From Chryseobacterium sp. FH1 (GTDB lineage: Bacteria; Bacteroidota; Bacteroidia; Flavobacteriales; Weeksellaceae), in NCBI RefSeq assembly GCF_000735135.1, contig NZ_JPLZ01000006.1, forward strand, positions 1,674,001 to 1,738,000: 64,000 bases of DNA, in the 5' to 3' direction. A model generated the notes under the pieces. That model was not told where the DNA came from, searched no databases, and saw only the letters and a program-made list of their open reading frames with translations. The position numbers were made by a program, and so were the translations under genes. This document shows, piece after piece, positions 34,369-44,800 of this stretch; position 1 is the first letter of the stretch, and each line of letters opens with the position of its first letter.

Positions 34369-36060
34369 TTAAGAATCTACACCTTGAGTTTCTTTTTTCA
34401 ATTTGCTGTTTTTATATCCATAAAGGAAATAAATCACCAAGCCTATAGCAAACCATAGTCCAAACCAGAACCAATTATCGTGGCTCATTCCAGTCAAAAG
34501 ATATAGACAAGAACTAAGTCCAATCAATGGAATTAATGATAAGTTTTTTATGAATGTCAAAATGCAAAGAATGACATTAAAAATGATATAAACGATGATT
34601 GCCAATCTGAATTCGCCTTCCTTCTCATCACTTAAATTTGTTAATTGATGGAAAAAATCTGGTTCATAAAAATAGAAAAACACCAGTCCACCAAAGAAAA
34701 TAAAAGGGAAAATAAACTTACCATTGATGTAGGGCAAATGGAATCTGCCTTTCACTTTTTCCTTATTTGGAAGTAGCAAAACGCCACCACAAACCAATAC
34801 GAATGCGAAGATGGTTCCGATACTTGTAAAATCTAGGATGAAAGATTTGTCTGTAAATAGGATAGGAACTCCGACTAAGATTCCCGTAACAATCGTTGCA
34901 AAAGAAGGGATTTTGTTTTTTGGATGAACTTCCTGAAATTTCTTTGGTAAAAGTCCGTCTCTTGACATTGCCATCCAGATTCTTGGTTGTCCCATTTGGA
35001 AAACCAAAAGCACGGTAGTAATTGCCACAATAGCTATTAATGAAACAATAAATTCCATCCAAGGCAAATTAAGATTAGCAGAGTTGAAAACGAATGACAG
35101 CGGATCTCCAATGCCATCGAAATTTTTATAATCCACCAAACCAGTCAAAACCAAGGTCAGAATAATATAAATTACGGTACAAAGTCCGAGAGAAATGAGC
35201 ATTCCTCGTGGAAGATCACGTTGTGGATTTTTAGTTTCTTCAGATAAAACCGAGATGGCATCAAAGCCAATATAAGCAAAGAAAACGCCCGAAACAGCAG
35301 ACATAACACCAGTAAATCCATTAGGCATAAAGGACGGTTCTGAAGTGACGGAACTTGTGGGAAACCAATTTCCTGTGTTCACAAATCCAATTCCGACCAC
35401 AATTACTAATAGAATTACAAATAATTTTAAGATGACAAAAAAGTTGTTGAAATTCTTGCTCTCCTTGATTCCCTGATAACAAAGCCAAGTGATCAATCCG
35501 TTGATGACCAATGCAGGAATGTCTACAATAATCTTTAATCCGCCGATGATTGGAGCCGATTTCCAAGCGTTGATCAATTCTCCGTTTGTAGAATTATTGA
35601 AGAAAGCTTTTTTGGCCTCAGTATAACTGCAAGTAAAATAATCTGGAATATGAATGCCAATTCTCTCCATAAAACTTGTGAAATAATCCGACCAAGAGAA
35701 GGCGACATAGATATTCCCGAAAGAATATTCCATAATCAAAGCCCAGCCGATGACCCAAGCGATCATTTCTCCAAAACTCGCGTAAGCATAAGTGTAAGCA
35801 CTTCCTGCAGTAGGAATTCTACTTGCAAATTCCGCATAACAAAGGGCAGTGAAAGCACAGGCAAATCCACAAATCAGATATAAGATGATCACACCCGGAC
35901 CGCCGCGGAAAATGGCTTCTCCCAAACTACTGAAACTTCCAGCCCCAATGATGGCCGCGATCCCAAAAAATACGATGTCCCAAGTTCCAAGAACTCTGTT
36001 TAGCTGTCCTGTTTCGGATTTTCCGGTGTAGTGTTTTCTTCTGAAAAGTGAGTTTATCAA
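34369..36060 (-). CDS. APC-family amino acid permease
   Basis: The 563-residue inner-membrane protein has about 12-14 hydrophobic segments. The first transmembrane helix holds the substrate-binding APC motif (FFGIAAIIGAGSFSSLG), and helix 6 region reads FFAYIGFDAISVLSEETKNPQRDLPRG, typical of cationic amino acid transporters. The C-terminus is longer than in minimal APC proteins and carries extra helices. The substrate is not determined by sequence. It is the first gene of a possible minus-strand unit with the downstream PAS kinase and receiver; a -7-like box (TATATTTG, minus strand, 36092-36085) lies about 25 bp upstream. Confidence 0.92.
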   Translation of the reverse strand: MINSLFRRKHYTGKSETGQLNRVLGTWDIVFFGIAAIIGAGSFSSLGEAIFRGGPGVIILYLICGFACAFTALCYAEFASRIPTAGSAYTYAYASFGEMIAWVIGWALIMEYSFGNIYVAFSWSDYFTSFMERIGIHIPDYFTCSYTEAKKAFFNNSTNGELINAWKSAPIIGGLKIIVDIPALVINGLITWLCYQGIKESKNFNNFFVILKLFVILLVIVVGIGFVNTGNWFPTSSVTSEPSFMPNGFTGVMSAVSGVFFAYIGFDAISVLSEETKNPQRDLPRGMLISLGLCTVIYIILTLVLTGLVDYKNFDGIGDPLSFVFNSANLNLPWMEFIVSLIAIVAITTVLLVFQMGQPRIWMAMSRDGLLPKKFQEVHPKNKIPSFATIVTGILVGVPILFTDKSFILDFTSIGTIFAFVLVCGGVLLLPNKEKVKGRFHLPYINGKFIFPFIFFGGLVFFYFYEPDFFHQLTNLSDEKEGEFRLAIIVYIIFNVILCILTFIKNLSLIPLIGLSSCLYLLTGMSHDNWFWFGLWFAIGLVIYFLYGYKNSKLKKETQGVDS

Positions 36061-36301
36061 AGCTTAAGATTTTTGTGCAAGAAACAAATATAATGATTTT
36101 TTGAGTTTTTAGTTAAAAATTTGTTAAACGTATGGAATTTTTAATAATGTCAACTTCTGATGATTCAAAATTTTTCGTTCATACAGAGTTAGAAAACTCG
36201 ATAAATGTTTTTAAAACAAAATCAACTTTGTCTAATAAAACTACCACCAAATAATATCTTTTCCCTATTTTCGTTGAAAAGGAATAAACTTTGTTGAAGC
36301 C

Positions 36302-36325
36302 GTTCTTCGACAAACTCAGAATGAC
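36302..36325 (+). repeat. Family B repeat, variant single arm
   Basis: CTTCGACAAACTCAGAATGA is a variant of CTTCGACTCCGCTCAGTGTG. It lies just before the TPR gene and overlaps the spurious N-terminal extension of its reading frame. The spacer from 36061 to 36344 shows nothing else. Confidence 0.65.
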
Positions 36326-36344
36326 ATTAATTTTGAAAATCTAT

Positions 36345-39317
36345 ATGAATTCAAAAAAAATAATAATCGCTTCGATGTTATCTCTTTACGGGATTTCCGA
36401 GGCGCAACAATCTCAATATTTTACAAAGAACGAAGATTATCATTTCGGTTTGGCAGATAATCTCTACCAGACCAAGATCTACAACGCTTCGCAATACGAA
36501 TATTCCAAACAATATTTCTACAACAAGAATCTCAGCAATTCCAGAAAGGAAGCTTCTGCGTTTTTCAGCAATGTGATCGGCGTGATCCTTCAGCAACAAT
36601 ATGCGGAAGAAGGCTTGAACGCTTTTATGAAAGAATATCCGAATTCGGCATATTTTGCACAGGCCAATGGACCTTTGGCGGATTATTATTTGGCGAAAAA
36701 AGATTTTGAGAAAGCGTTGGAAACTTTGCAGAAGGTCAATCAATACCAATTGAGCAAGGAGGAGAACACGCAACATATTATGAAGTTGGGTTATGCCAAG
36801 TTTATGACCGGCGATTCTGCTGGCGCAATCGAGGCTTTGGAAGAATCTTTCAAATCGGCGGACGAGGCCAGCAAACCAGCGATTTCTTATATGCTTGGAC
36901 ATTTGTATTACGCTGACAAACAGAATGATAATGCCTTCATTTATTTTGACCAGATTAAAAATAATGAGGAATATGCACATCTTGTGAAGCCTTACTATGT
37001 TCAGATATACTACAATCAGAAGAATTATGATTTGGCGATTTCGGAAGGAAATGAACTTCTTAATAATGGAAAATCAACCAGTTACGATACGGAAATCCAT
37101 AAGATAATTGGTGAAAGTTATTTTATGAAAGGCGATTACCAATCGGCTTATCCGCATCTGAAATTGTTTTTGGACAAGGAACAAACGCCTTCAGAATCTG
37201 ACCTTTACGAGATGGGTTTTGTTTCCGCTCAGCTGAAGAAAAATGACGAAGCGGTTGGTTATTACAATCAATTGATCAACAGCAATTCTCCGTTGGCGCA
37301 AAACGCTTATTACCAGTTGGGAAATGCGTATCTGGAAACGGGTAAAAAGCAGGAAGCTTTGTCGGCTTATCGTAATTCTTCACAAATGACTTATGACCCG
37401 AAAGTTCAGCAATTGGCTTTGGAGCAATATGCGAAACTGAGTTACGAATTGGGAAATCCGTTTGAAAACTCATCGAAAGTGATTCAAAGCTATATTGATA
37501 AATATCCGGGCGGTGCAAAAACTCAGGAAATGAGATCGCTTTTGGTTAAATCTTATCTGTATTCCGGAGATTACAAAGCGACTTTGGAAGCACTCGCAAA
37601 GCTCGACCAAAAAACAAACGAGACCAGGAAAATAGAGCAGGAGGTTTCCTATCTTTTGGGTTCTGAGGAATTCAACAAAGGGAATTTTGATGTGGCTGAA
37701 AAATATTTCAAGCAAAGTCTTCAATCTAATTTAAACAAAGAATTCTACAAGAAAGCGCAATATTGGTTGGGTCAAACTTACTATCAAAAAGGTGATTACA
37801 AATCAGCAATTTCGACTTACACAAAACTCGAGAACGAAACAGCAGAAGGTTTCCCAGAGCGTGAGCAATTGGATTACGATCTAGGTTATGCTTATTTCAA
37901 GGCTAAGGATTTTGCGTCGTCTCAGGAATATTTTAAGGAATATCTGAGGTTCCCAAAACAAGAATTCAAGGCGGATGCAGAATTGCGTTTGGCGGATACT
38001 TATTATGCTAATAATCAGTTGAATGAAGCTTTAGAGATCTATAACAAAACCGAAAATGCAAGCGATTACACATTATATCAAAAATCTTTAGCTCTTGGTT
38101 TCAAAGGTGATACAGCTGCGAAAATTGCGGAGCTAAAAACCTTAATCTCAAAATATCCAAACTCTGAATATGTGGATGACGCGAACTACGAAATCGGAAC
38201 GGCTTATGCGCAGAATGATGATTTCAATAATTCAAATTCATACTTCGATAAAGTTATCAAATCAAGTCCGGACAAAGATCTTGTAGCAAATTCCCAGATC
38301 TACCGAGCTCAGAATTACATCGACCAGGACCAAACGGACAAAGCGATTGCTGAGTTTCAGCTTTTGGCCAATCAATATAAAAATACAGCGTTTGCAGAGA
38401 AAATCGTTTTGGCTTCCAAACCTGCTTTTGTGAAAAAAGGCGACGTTGCCGGTTACGAACAATTTGCTAAAACTTTGAATGTGAAAGTTGACACTTCAGA
38501 GATCAATGAGATCAATTTCAATCTGGCGCAGGAAAGTTTTGCTAAGAAGGATTATACTAAAGCTGTTTCTTACTACGAGAAATATCTGGAGCAAAGTCCG
38601 AGTGGCGACAATCTTTTCAAATCTCAATATGAATTGGGCGAAAGTTATTATCAATTAAAACAAATTGACAAAGCGATGTTGCCGTTGCAGAATGTTGCCG
38701 ATTTCCAGAATGATTATCAGCAAGATGCGCAGGTTCGATTGGCGCAGATTTACATTTCGCAAGATAAAATTTCGGATGCGAAAAAATATCTGGAACAAGT
38801 TGCCAACTCAACGAATGTGAACATCAAAAACTTCGCTTCGATTGAATTAATGAAAATCTATGCGGACGAAAAGAACTTTGCCGAAGCAGAAAAATTCGCC
38901 AATGCAGTGATCTCGAATTCTAAAAATTCTGCAGCCACATTGGAGCAGGCGAAAGTCATAAAAGCGAGAAGTCTGATGCAACAATCGAAAGATAAAGATG
39001 CGCAAACAGCTTACACAGCTTTAGAAAAATCCTCCAATACAGAAGTTGCTGCTGAAGCTCTTTACGCAAAAGCCTTCTATCAAAACAAAGGAAAAGCCTT
39101 CAAATCGTCCAACGAAACGATTTTCAAATTGGCAAACAATTATGCTTCGGAAGAATATTGGGGCGCAAAAGCTTTGGTCATTATGGCGAAAAATTATTTG
39201 GCTTTGAAGGACAATTACCAAGCGAGTTACACTTTGGACGAGATCATCAATAATTACGGAGATTTCCCAGAGGTTGTGGCGGAAGCGAAGGAAGTGAAAG
39301 CGCAGATCAAAAAGTAA
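36345..39317 (+). CDS. Large secreted TPR protein
   Basis: The chosen start gives 990 residues and a good signal peptide (MNSKKIIIASMLSLYGISEA); the longer frame from 36291 runs through a dispersed repeat. The rest is a solenoid of about 20 TPR or TPR-like repeats (YYLAKKDFEKALETLQKV, YWLGQTYYQKGDYKSAISTY, EIGTAYAQNDDFNNSNSYFD), with no enzymatic domain. It presumably acts as a periplasmic scaffold. The downstream gene (136 bp away) encodes an outer-membrane barrel, and such a pair suggests an envelope assembly or transport complex; this is inference. Confidence 0.88.
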   Translation: MNSKKIIIASMLSLYGISEAQQSQYFTKNEDYHFGLADNLYQTKIYNASQYEYSKQYFYNKNLSNSRKEASAFFSNVIGVILQQQYAEEGLNAFMKEYPNSAYFAQANGPLADYYLAKKDFEKALETLQKVNQYQLSKEENTQHIMKLGYAKFMTGDSAGAIEALEESFKSADEASKPAISYMLGHLYYADKQNDNAFIYFDQIKNNEEYAHLVKPYYVQIYYNQKNYDLAISEGNELLNNGKSTSYDTEIHKIIGESYFMKGDYQSAYPHLKLFLDKEQTPSESDLYEMGFVSAQLKKNDEAVGYYNQLINSNSPLAQNAYYQLGNAYLETGKKQEALSAYRNSSQMTYDPKVQQLALEQYAKLSYELGNPFENSSKVIQSYIDKYPGGAKTQEMRSLLVKSYLYSGDYKATLEALAKLDQKTNETRKIEQEVSYLLGSEEFNKGNFDVAEKYFKQSLQSNLNKEFYKKAQYWLGQTYYQKGDYKSAISTYTKLENETAEGFPEREQLDYDLGYAYFKAKDFASSQEYFKEYLRFPKQEFKADAELRLADTYYANNQLNEALEIYNKTENASDYTLYQKSLALGFKGDTAAKIAELKTLISKYPNSEYVDDANYEIGTAYAQNDDFNNSNSYFDKVIKSSPDKDLVANSQIYRAQNYIDQDQTDKAIAEFQLLANQYKNTAFAEKIVLASKPAFVKKGDVAGYEQFAKTLNVKVDTSEINEINFNLAQESFAKKDYTKAVSYYEKYLEQSPSGDNLFKSQYELGESYYQLKQIDKAMLPLQNVADFQNDYQQDAQVRLAQIYISQDKISDAKKYLEQVANSTNVNIKNFASIELMKIYADEKNFAEAEKFANAVISNSKNSAATLEQAKVIKARSLMQQSKDKDAQTAYTALEKSSNTEVAAEALYAKAFYQNKGKAFKSSNETIFKLANNYASEEYWGAKALVIMAKNYLALKDNYQASYTLDEIINNYGDFPEVVAEAKEVKAQIKK

Positions 39318-39357
39318 ATTTAAAGGTTACAAATTTTTAAATCAATTTTTACCCCGA

Positions 39358-39436
39358 CCCTAAAGGGGGAATTGCTTTAAAAATTTCATCAAAATTACTC
39401 CCTTTAGGGTTAGGGAAATAGTTTTGATGAAATTTT
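39358..39436 (+). other. Two interleaved inverted repeats between the TPR and barrel genes
   Basis: Stem 1 pairs CCCTAAAGGG (39358-39367) with CCCTTTAGGG (39400-39409), 10 bp perfect. Stem 2 pairs AAAATTTCATCAAAA (39380-39394) with TTTTGATGAAATTTT (39422-39436), 15 bp perfect. The arms alternate (1-2-1'-2'), so both can form only as a pseudoknot, or they act as alternatives. The second arm of stem 2 ends 16 nt before the ATG of the barrel gene. Confidence 0.65.
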
Positions 39437-39452
39437 AAAAAATAAAAAATAA

Positions 39453-41231
39453 ATGAACAAACTGAAATATATCGCCGTTCTGGCATTTTTGGGAACTTTC
39501 GGAATTTCGGAAATCGGAGCTCAAATCAAAGAAGAGCAACTGATCCTGAACAGAAAACGTGAACCTGAAGTTAAGAAGATCGAGAAGAAGAAAACGTCTG
39601 TCATCCAGGAGAAAAATTATCCGCCGGAAAACAAAAAGAAGGAAGATTCTCTCAATCTGAAATATGATATCGTGAATGTTCCGCCGGTTTCTGACTTCAA
39701 AACGACCGAGATTCAAAGCGAAGATATTTCTCCAAAATTCAATAATGATTTTCAATCGAACTATTTCAGATTGGGTTACGGAAATTATGGAAAGTTCCTG
39801 GCAGATGCGAACATTTCTGGAAAAGTGCAGGACAATGTGGAAGTAGGAGCGGATGTTCATTATTTGTCAACGACTGGACTGAAGAAAGATTACGATTGGG
39901 ATTCCAAAAGCAGTCAGGCAAAGATTGGCGCTTATGCGAACATCTATGCGGAAAAAGGAAAGTACAATCTGGACGCGAATTATGGTTTTAATAATTACAA
40001 TTATTACGGAATTTACGCGTTTTCGCCATCAAATTCTGATTTAGACTTACAGCAAAAAGTAAACAAATTCAGTGTGAATGCCTCGTACGACCATTATTCC
40101 AACGAGATTTTGAATAATGTAAAAGTGAGATCGTACTTCTTAAGCGATCATTTTAATGCGAAAGAAAGTTATGCTGATGTTGAATTGAATTTGTCAAAAC
40201 ACGATTTTGAAGTTACCAATGACATCACGGCAAACGCAGATCTGGGAATCGATTTGGAAACCGTTAATTCTAAATTCGAATTGCTGAATCAAAATAATTC
40301 CAATCAGCTGAATTTCACTCTGTCTCCAAAAGTCACTTTCTACAAAGGCGAATCTTATTTGTTGATCGGGTCGGATTTTAGTTTTCTTAATTCAAAATTA
40401 TCCGATTTTACCGGGGAAAATAAAGGAAGCAAATTCTATTGGTTCCCGAGAGCGGAAGTTTTGGTTGCTGCGGCAGATGAATTCAAATTCTATGGAGGAA
40501 TTGATGGCGGTTTGAAGCTGAACACTTACGGAAATCTTTTGGAGGAAAATCCATTTCTGATCTCCGACTTGCTTTTGACGCCAACTGAAAATAAATACCA
40601 TTTCTATTTCGGTTTGAAAGGTGACATCAACCAAATGTTTAAGTATGATGTGAACGCAGGTTTCAGCAAAGTGAACAATGCGCAGTTTTTCATTAATAAT
40701 GGTTTGTTTAATAATACAATTTCTACAGACAGACCAGGATTTGATTATGCAAACACGTTCAGTTCAATCTACGACAATGGAACTTTGATGGAAATCAAAG
40801 GAGATTTACAAGCATTTCCTATGGAAAACCTTACTGTGGATGCAGGTTTGCATTTTATGAAATACAAATTGGATAATCTTGAGGAGGTTTATTATAAGCC
40901 TTTGGTACAATTCAATCTTGGCGCGAAATATACAATGCTGGAGAAAAAGCTGGCACTTGGGTTCAAAGGATATTTCGTAACTGACAGAACCTCAAATGCT
41001 TTCTTGGTAACGCCTAACGATTTTGTGCCTGGTCAATATTTGCCTACAGAGAATCGAGATGTAAAAGTTGGTGGTTATGCAGATTTAAATTTGTCAGCAG
41101 AGTACAAACTTCACAAAAATTTCAGTATTTTCGCACTCGGAAATAATCTTCTAGGCGCCAAATATCAGAATTACTTGGGCTACAAAGTTTTGGGAGCACA
41201 GGTTGTAGGAGGCGTGAAGATAACGTTCTAA
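39453..41231 (+). CDS. Outer-membrane beta-barrel protein (TonB-receptor-like)
   Basis: The 592-residue product has a signal peptide (ending ISEIGAQ, ~23), a charged Lys/Glu-rich stretch (about 30-70), and then long alternating strands typical of a large outer-membrane barrel up to the final VVGGVKITF. It resembles the barrel part of TonB-dependent receptors (the closing block NFSIFALGNNLLGAKYQNYLGY is characteristic), but no plug domain or TonB box is visible. The partner is probably the TPR protein encoded upstream. Its cargo is unknown. Confidence 0.82.
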   Translation: MNKLKYIAVLAFLGTFGISEIGAQIKEEQLILNRKREPEVKKIEKKKTSVIQEKNYPPENKKKEDSLNLKYDIVNVPPVSDFKTTEIQSEDISPKFNNDFQSNYFRLGYGNYGKFLADANISGKVQDNVEVGADVHYLSTTGLKKDYDWDSKSSQAKIGAYANIYAEKGKYNLDANYGFNNYNYYGIYAFSPSNSDLDLQQKVNKFSVNASYDHYSNEILNNVKVRSYFLSDHFNAKESYADVELNLSKHDFEVTNDITANADLGIDLETVNSKFELLNQNNSNQLNFTLSPKVTFYKGESYLLIGSDFSFLNSKLSDFTGENKGSKFYWFPRAEVLVAAADEFKFYGGIDGGLKLNTYGNLLEENPFLISDLLLTPTENKYHFYFGLKGDINQMFKYDVNAGFSKVNNAQFFINNGLFNNTISTDRPGFDYANTFSSIYDNGTLMEIKGDLQAFPMENLTVDAGLHFMKYKLDNLEEVYYKPLVQFNLGAKYTMLEKKLALGFKGYFVTDRTSNAFLVTPNDFVPGQYLPTENRDVKVGGYADLNLSAEYKLHKNFSIFALGNNLLGAKYQNYLGYKVLGAQVVGGVKITF

Positions 41232-41297
41232 AAATAATTGATAGATGATAATCTATAAATGATCATTCATCACTTATCACTTATCATTTATAAAAAC

Positions 41298-41371
41298 GGC
41301 TTCGTAGTTCAACTGGATAGAATATCGGATTTCGGCTCCGAGGGTTGGGGGTTCGAATCCCTCCGAAGTCA
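41298..41371 (+). tRNA. tRNA-Arg (anticodon TCG)
   Basis: A 74-nt cloverleaf can be drawn. The acceptor arm is GGCTTCG/CGAAGTC plus discriminator A. The D arm contains AGTTCAACTGGATAGA. The anticodon stem is TCGGA/TCCGA with loop TTTCGGC (anticodon TCG), and the T arm is GGGGG/TTCGAAT/CCCTC-like. CCA is not encoded. A terminator follows directly. Confidence 0.95.
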
Positions 41372-41374
41372 CTT

Positions 41375-41410
41375 AAAGAGACAACAATTTATTAGTTGTC
41401 TCTTTTTTAT
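41375..41410 (+). terminator. Terminator of tRNA-Arg
   Basis: AAAGAGACAAC and GTTGTCTCTTT form an 11-bp perfect stem with a 9-nt loop and a T-rich tail. Confidence 0.9.
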
Positions 41411-41540
41411 TCATAAATATCTCTTTATCAAACTTTTAAAGTCTGACATTTTGTGTTCGACATTTTAAGCATAAAATATTTATTCTGTTTGAAATAAGCA
41501 GTCTTACAGTGCCAGAATACGTTTGTAACCTACAAGTGTT

Positions 41541-41824
41541 GAGTGTTCGAAATCTCCTTAAGGTTAGAGCTTTTTTTTGCTACTAAATGTAGTAGTTCTA
41601 ATATATCCTTAGCTTCCTTCTCATTTACCTGAACACCATTTGGCCAAAATAATAATTGCTTGTTCTGCTGAAACATTCCTATCAATGAAGTCCTTTTTTT
41701 TCAATACTTTTTGTTACTTTTTTTGAGAATATTTTTGAGAATGCATCATTTAAATCTAAAGAAAGATCTCCTGATTCATAATCAATTTTAAATTTGATGC
41801 TATTTCACTTTTCAATTTAAAAAC
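41541..41824 (-). pseudogene. Decayed small gene next to tRNA-Arg
   Basis: On the minus strand one frame reads SIKFKIDYESGDLSLDLNDA and continues to IEKKGLH before a stop at the run of A/T near 41692. A second frame then reads FWPNGVQVNEKEAKDILELL and on to SSNLKEIS. Both parts look like protein, so this may be one small gene broken by a frameshift; I do not recognise the family. No integrase is visible beside the tRNA. The spacer from 41469 to 41540 shows nothing. Confidence 0.35.
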
Positions 41825-41835
41825 ATTTGATAATG

Positions 41836-41862
41836 AAAAAGACAGCTCTAAGCTGTCTTTTT
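41836..41862. terminator. Bidirectional terminator downstream of the giant T9SS gene
   Basis: AAAAAGACAGCT and AGCTGTCTTTTT form a perfect 12-bp stem with a 3-nt loop, giving T runs on both strands. Confidence 0.9.
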
Positions 41863-41889
41863 TAAAATTTAAGTTCTGATGGTTTTGTT

Positions 41890-44800
41890 TTATTTTTTGA
41901 TGACTTTGAAAGATTTTGTATCTCCATCTTTGAACCTGACATTGATAATATAAGTACCAGATGCACTGTTGGAGAAATTGATTTCCTTTGTTGGTTTTAT
42001 CGTTTTGATTAATTTACCAGAAACATCATTCACCGTGATAGATTCTATAAGATTTATATCCGATAAATTAATCACTTCTGTAAATGGATTTGGATAGACT
42101 GCAATACTTTTTTTGTTAATATCAGAAACATTAAGAGTAATATCAGGATTTACTTTTATCGTAAAGGTTTTTGGTGTGCCTGTGGTGGTAGTTCCAGCAG
42201 AATTATAAACTCGGAAAGCGAAATCTACATATGGGTAAGAAAAATATTCTGGCCAAACATATACTTGTCCATCAGCGTAAGTATTAAGACTCCCCATCAT
42301 ACCATTACCTTCATCTGTACTTTTGAACACCAAATAGTAAGTTGTTCCAGGCGTAACCGATACAGGCGACCACGATACATCGACCCAAGAGTTTGGTGTA
42401 GCCGTTGAGGAACCGGTTGACAATTTGATTGCTCCTGTCTGGTTTGGCAATTTGTCCCAAAGCTCTACTGTTACCGTTGAATTTCCTCCGCGTAAAGACA
42501 ATTTGATACCTGCACCAGAAATGGAGTTACTTACCGCTTTGAAAGATTGAGCAAGTGGTATATCAAAGTTTGAGATATGTTCCTCTGCGATCGGCTGGTT
42601 AATATCAACTATGTTTTCTATAACAATTTTTGGTGTTACAGTAATGGTTGCCGTAACTGCTGTACCGGTGGTATTGTTTGCTACAAAGGAAGGAATATTT
42701 CCTGTTCCGCTTGCTGGCAAGCCAATAGAAGTCGTATTGTTTGTCCAGTCATAAGTCACACCAGATACTGCACTTGTAAAAGTTACCGCCTCAGTATTGT
42801 CACCATGTCTTACTTCCTGGTTGGCAGGCTGATCCATTGTTAATCCAGGCTTTACTTTGATTGTAAAGGTTTTTGGTGCACCTATTATTGTTCCAGATTT
42901 ATAAACTCGGAAGGCGAAATCTAAATCTGGGAAAGAATCATAACCTGCATTGGCATACATTTGACCATCTACATAAGGGGTATCAAAATTTCCAAGTAAA
43001 ACATTATTATTATTTGTACTTGTAAACACCAAGTAGTAAGTTGTTCCAGGCGTAACCGATACGGGCGACCATGATACATCTACCGAAGAGTCTGGTGTAG
43101 CTGGTGAAGAACCTGTTGCCAATTTGATTGCTCCGGTCTGGTTTGGCAATTTGTCCCAAAGCTCTATAGTTACCGTTGAATTTCCTCCGTGTATATCCAA
43201 ATCCACACCAGCACCAGAAATGGAGTTACTTACCGCTTTGAAAGATTGAGCAAGATATCCTTGATCAAAAGAAGCCATTGGAATTTCTTTACTTGCTTGA
43301 TTAATATCAAGAATGTCCATCCCAATATTTTTTGGAGTTACAGTAATTGTAGCAGTAACTGCTGTACCGGTGGTATTGTTTGCTACAAAGGAAGGAATAT
43401 TTCCTGTTCCGCTTGCTGGCAAGCCAATAGAAGTCGTATTGTTTGTCCAGTCATAAGTCACACCAGCTGCTGCACTTGTAAAAGTTACCGCCTCAGTATT
43501 GTCACCATGTATTACTTCCTGGTTGGCAGGTTGGTACATAGTTAGCGCAGGATTTACTGTAAGCGTTACTGCGGTTCTTTCACTTTCGCAAGTGCCGTTG
43601 TCTGCTGTTGCATAATAGGTGTAAGTTCCTGGTGTATTCAGTTGTGTGGTATTTGTAACTTCATAAGTTGTACCTGTTGCTAAAGCTGTACCGCTTGTTG
43701 CACCATCATACCAGTTGATTGTTAGCGGTAAATTATCAGTATAAGTATATTCTAACTTAACAGAGTTAATGGTAAGATTACCAAAGCTAAAATTGTTTCT
43801 TATTTTTACTGTAAACGCTCCGTTAGTAAGACTTGCCAAATTGAGGTTATAAGGACCACCATTAGCAACATAATCAACATTAGCCAACGGCGTTTCAGCT
43901 AATGTAGTTGCTGTACCGGAAACCGATACATAGAATTCAAGAACATAAGATCCATTAACTCCTCCACTTGTTGTAACCCCATTAAATACCAATTTTGCTG
44001 ATGTTACAGTAGCTCCTGAAGGTATATCGCTAACTGAACCACTTAATTCCACAAAATCATTACGATTTCCTCCTACAACAATACTACTACCCAAGTCAAT
44101 TGTTTCGGTTATCGTGCTTTCTATTCCCGTTGCTCCCAAAATAGCAGAAGTCGCCCCTGTATAAACTGATGCATCAGTAGCCGTTGGTTGTGTAGGTTTT
44201 GTACAAGGTGTACAAGCTGTTTTAACTTCGTTTTCATTTTGGCAACCTGTGGCATTGTCAGAAATATCTCTGGTTCCTGACGTTTGCAGATAACTACAAA
44301 CACTAGCAATATTACAAACAGATAAATTAGGATGCCCCACAATAATCAAATTAATAATATCTGAACTTATATTCCGTAATCCAGAAATGTCTGATAGTTC
44401 AAGATTAGAACCAATCTCAAGACTTCCATTAATGCTTTTTAAGGCTGATAAACCATTCAGATTGGTTAATTGTGTTTCGTAAATACCTAAATGAGTTCCG
44501 ATACTCTGCAACTTGCTTAGAGGCGAAAGGTCTGTTATATCACCTTGTAGAAGTAAATAACCTGTTGTTTGTGTACAATTGGGATACATTGCTCCAAAAT
44601 CATCCACATCTTTCTGCGAACTCAAAGTAACATTTCCAATCGGACAAATTGAAATAGTACTGAATGTATGCTTAACCCAATCACTTTGATTTTCTGTACA
44701 GTTTTGACGAACATATACATCATACGAAGTAGTTTCTGTAAGTCCTGTTATCGTATAATTAAGAGCGGAAACGCCGTTTTGTTTTGTCCCCGTTCCTTGT

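Noticed and set aside
36291-36344. 18-codon extension of the TPR gene
   Set aside because: It lies in a family B repeat and would hide the signal peptide that begins at 36345.
41259-41468. Small ORF over tRNA-Arg
   Set aside because: It is formed by the tRNA gene and its terminator.
42577-43545. Two similar Cys-rich plus-strand ORFs in the T9SS gene
   Set aside because: They look like a repeated family only because the real minus-strand gene is duplicated there; they are antisense shadows.
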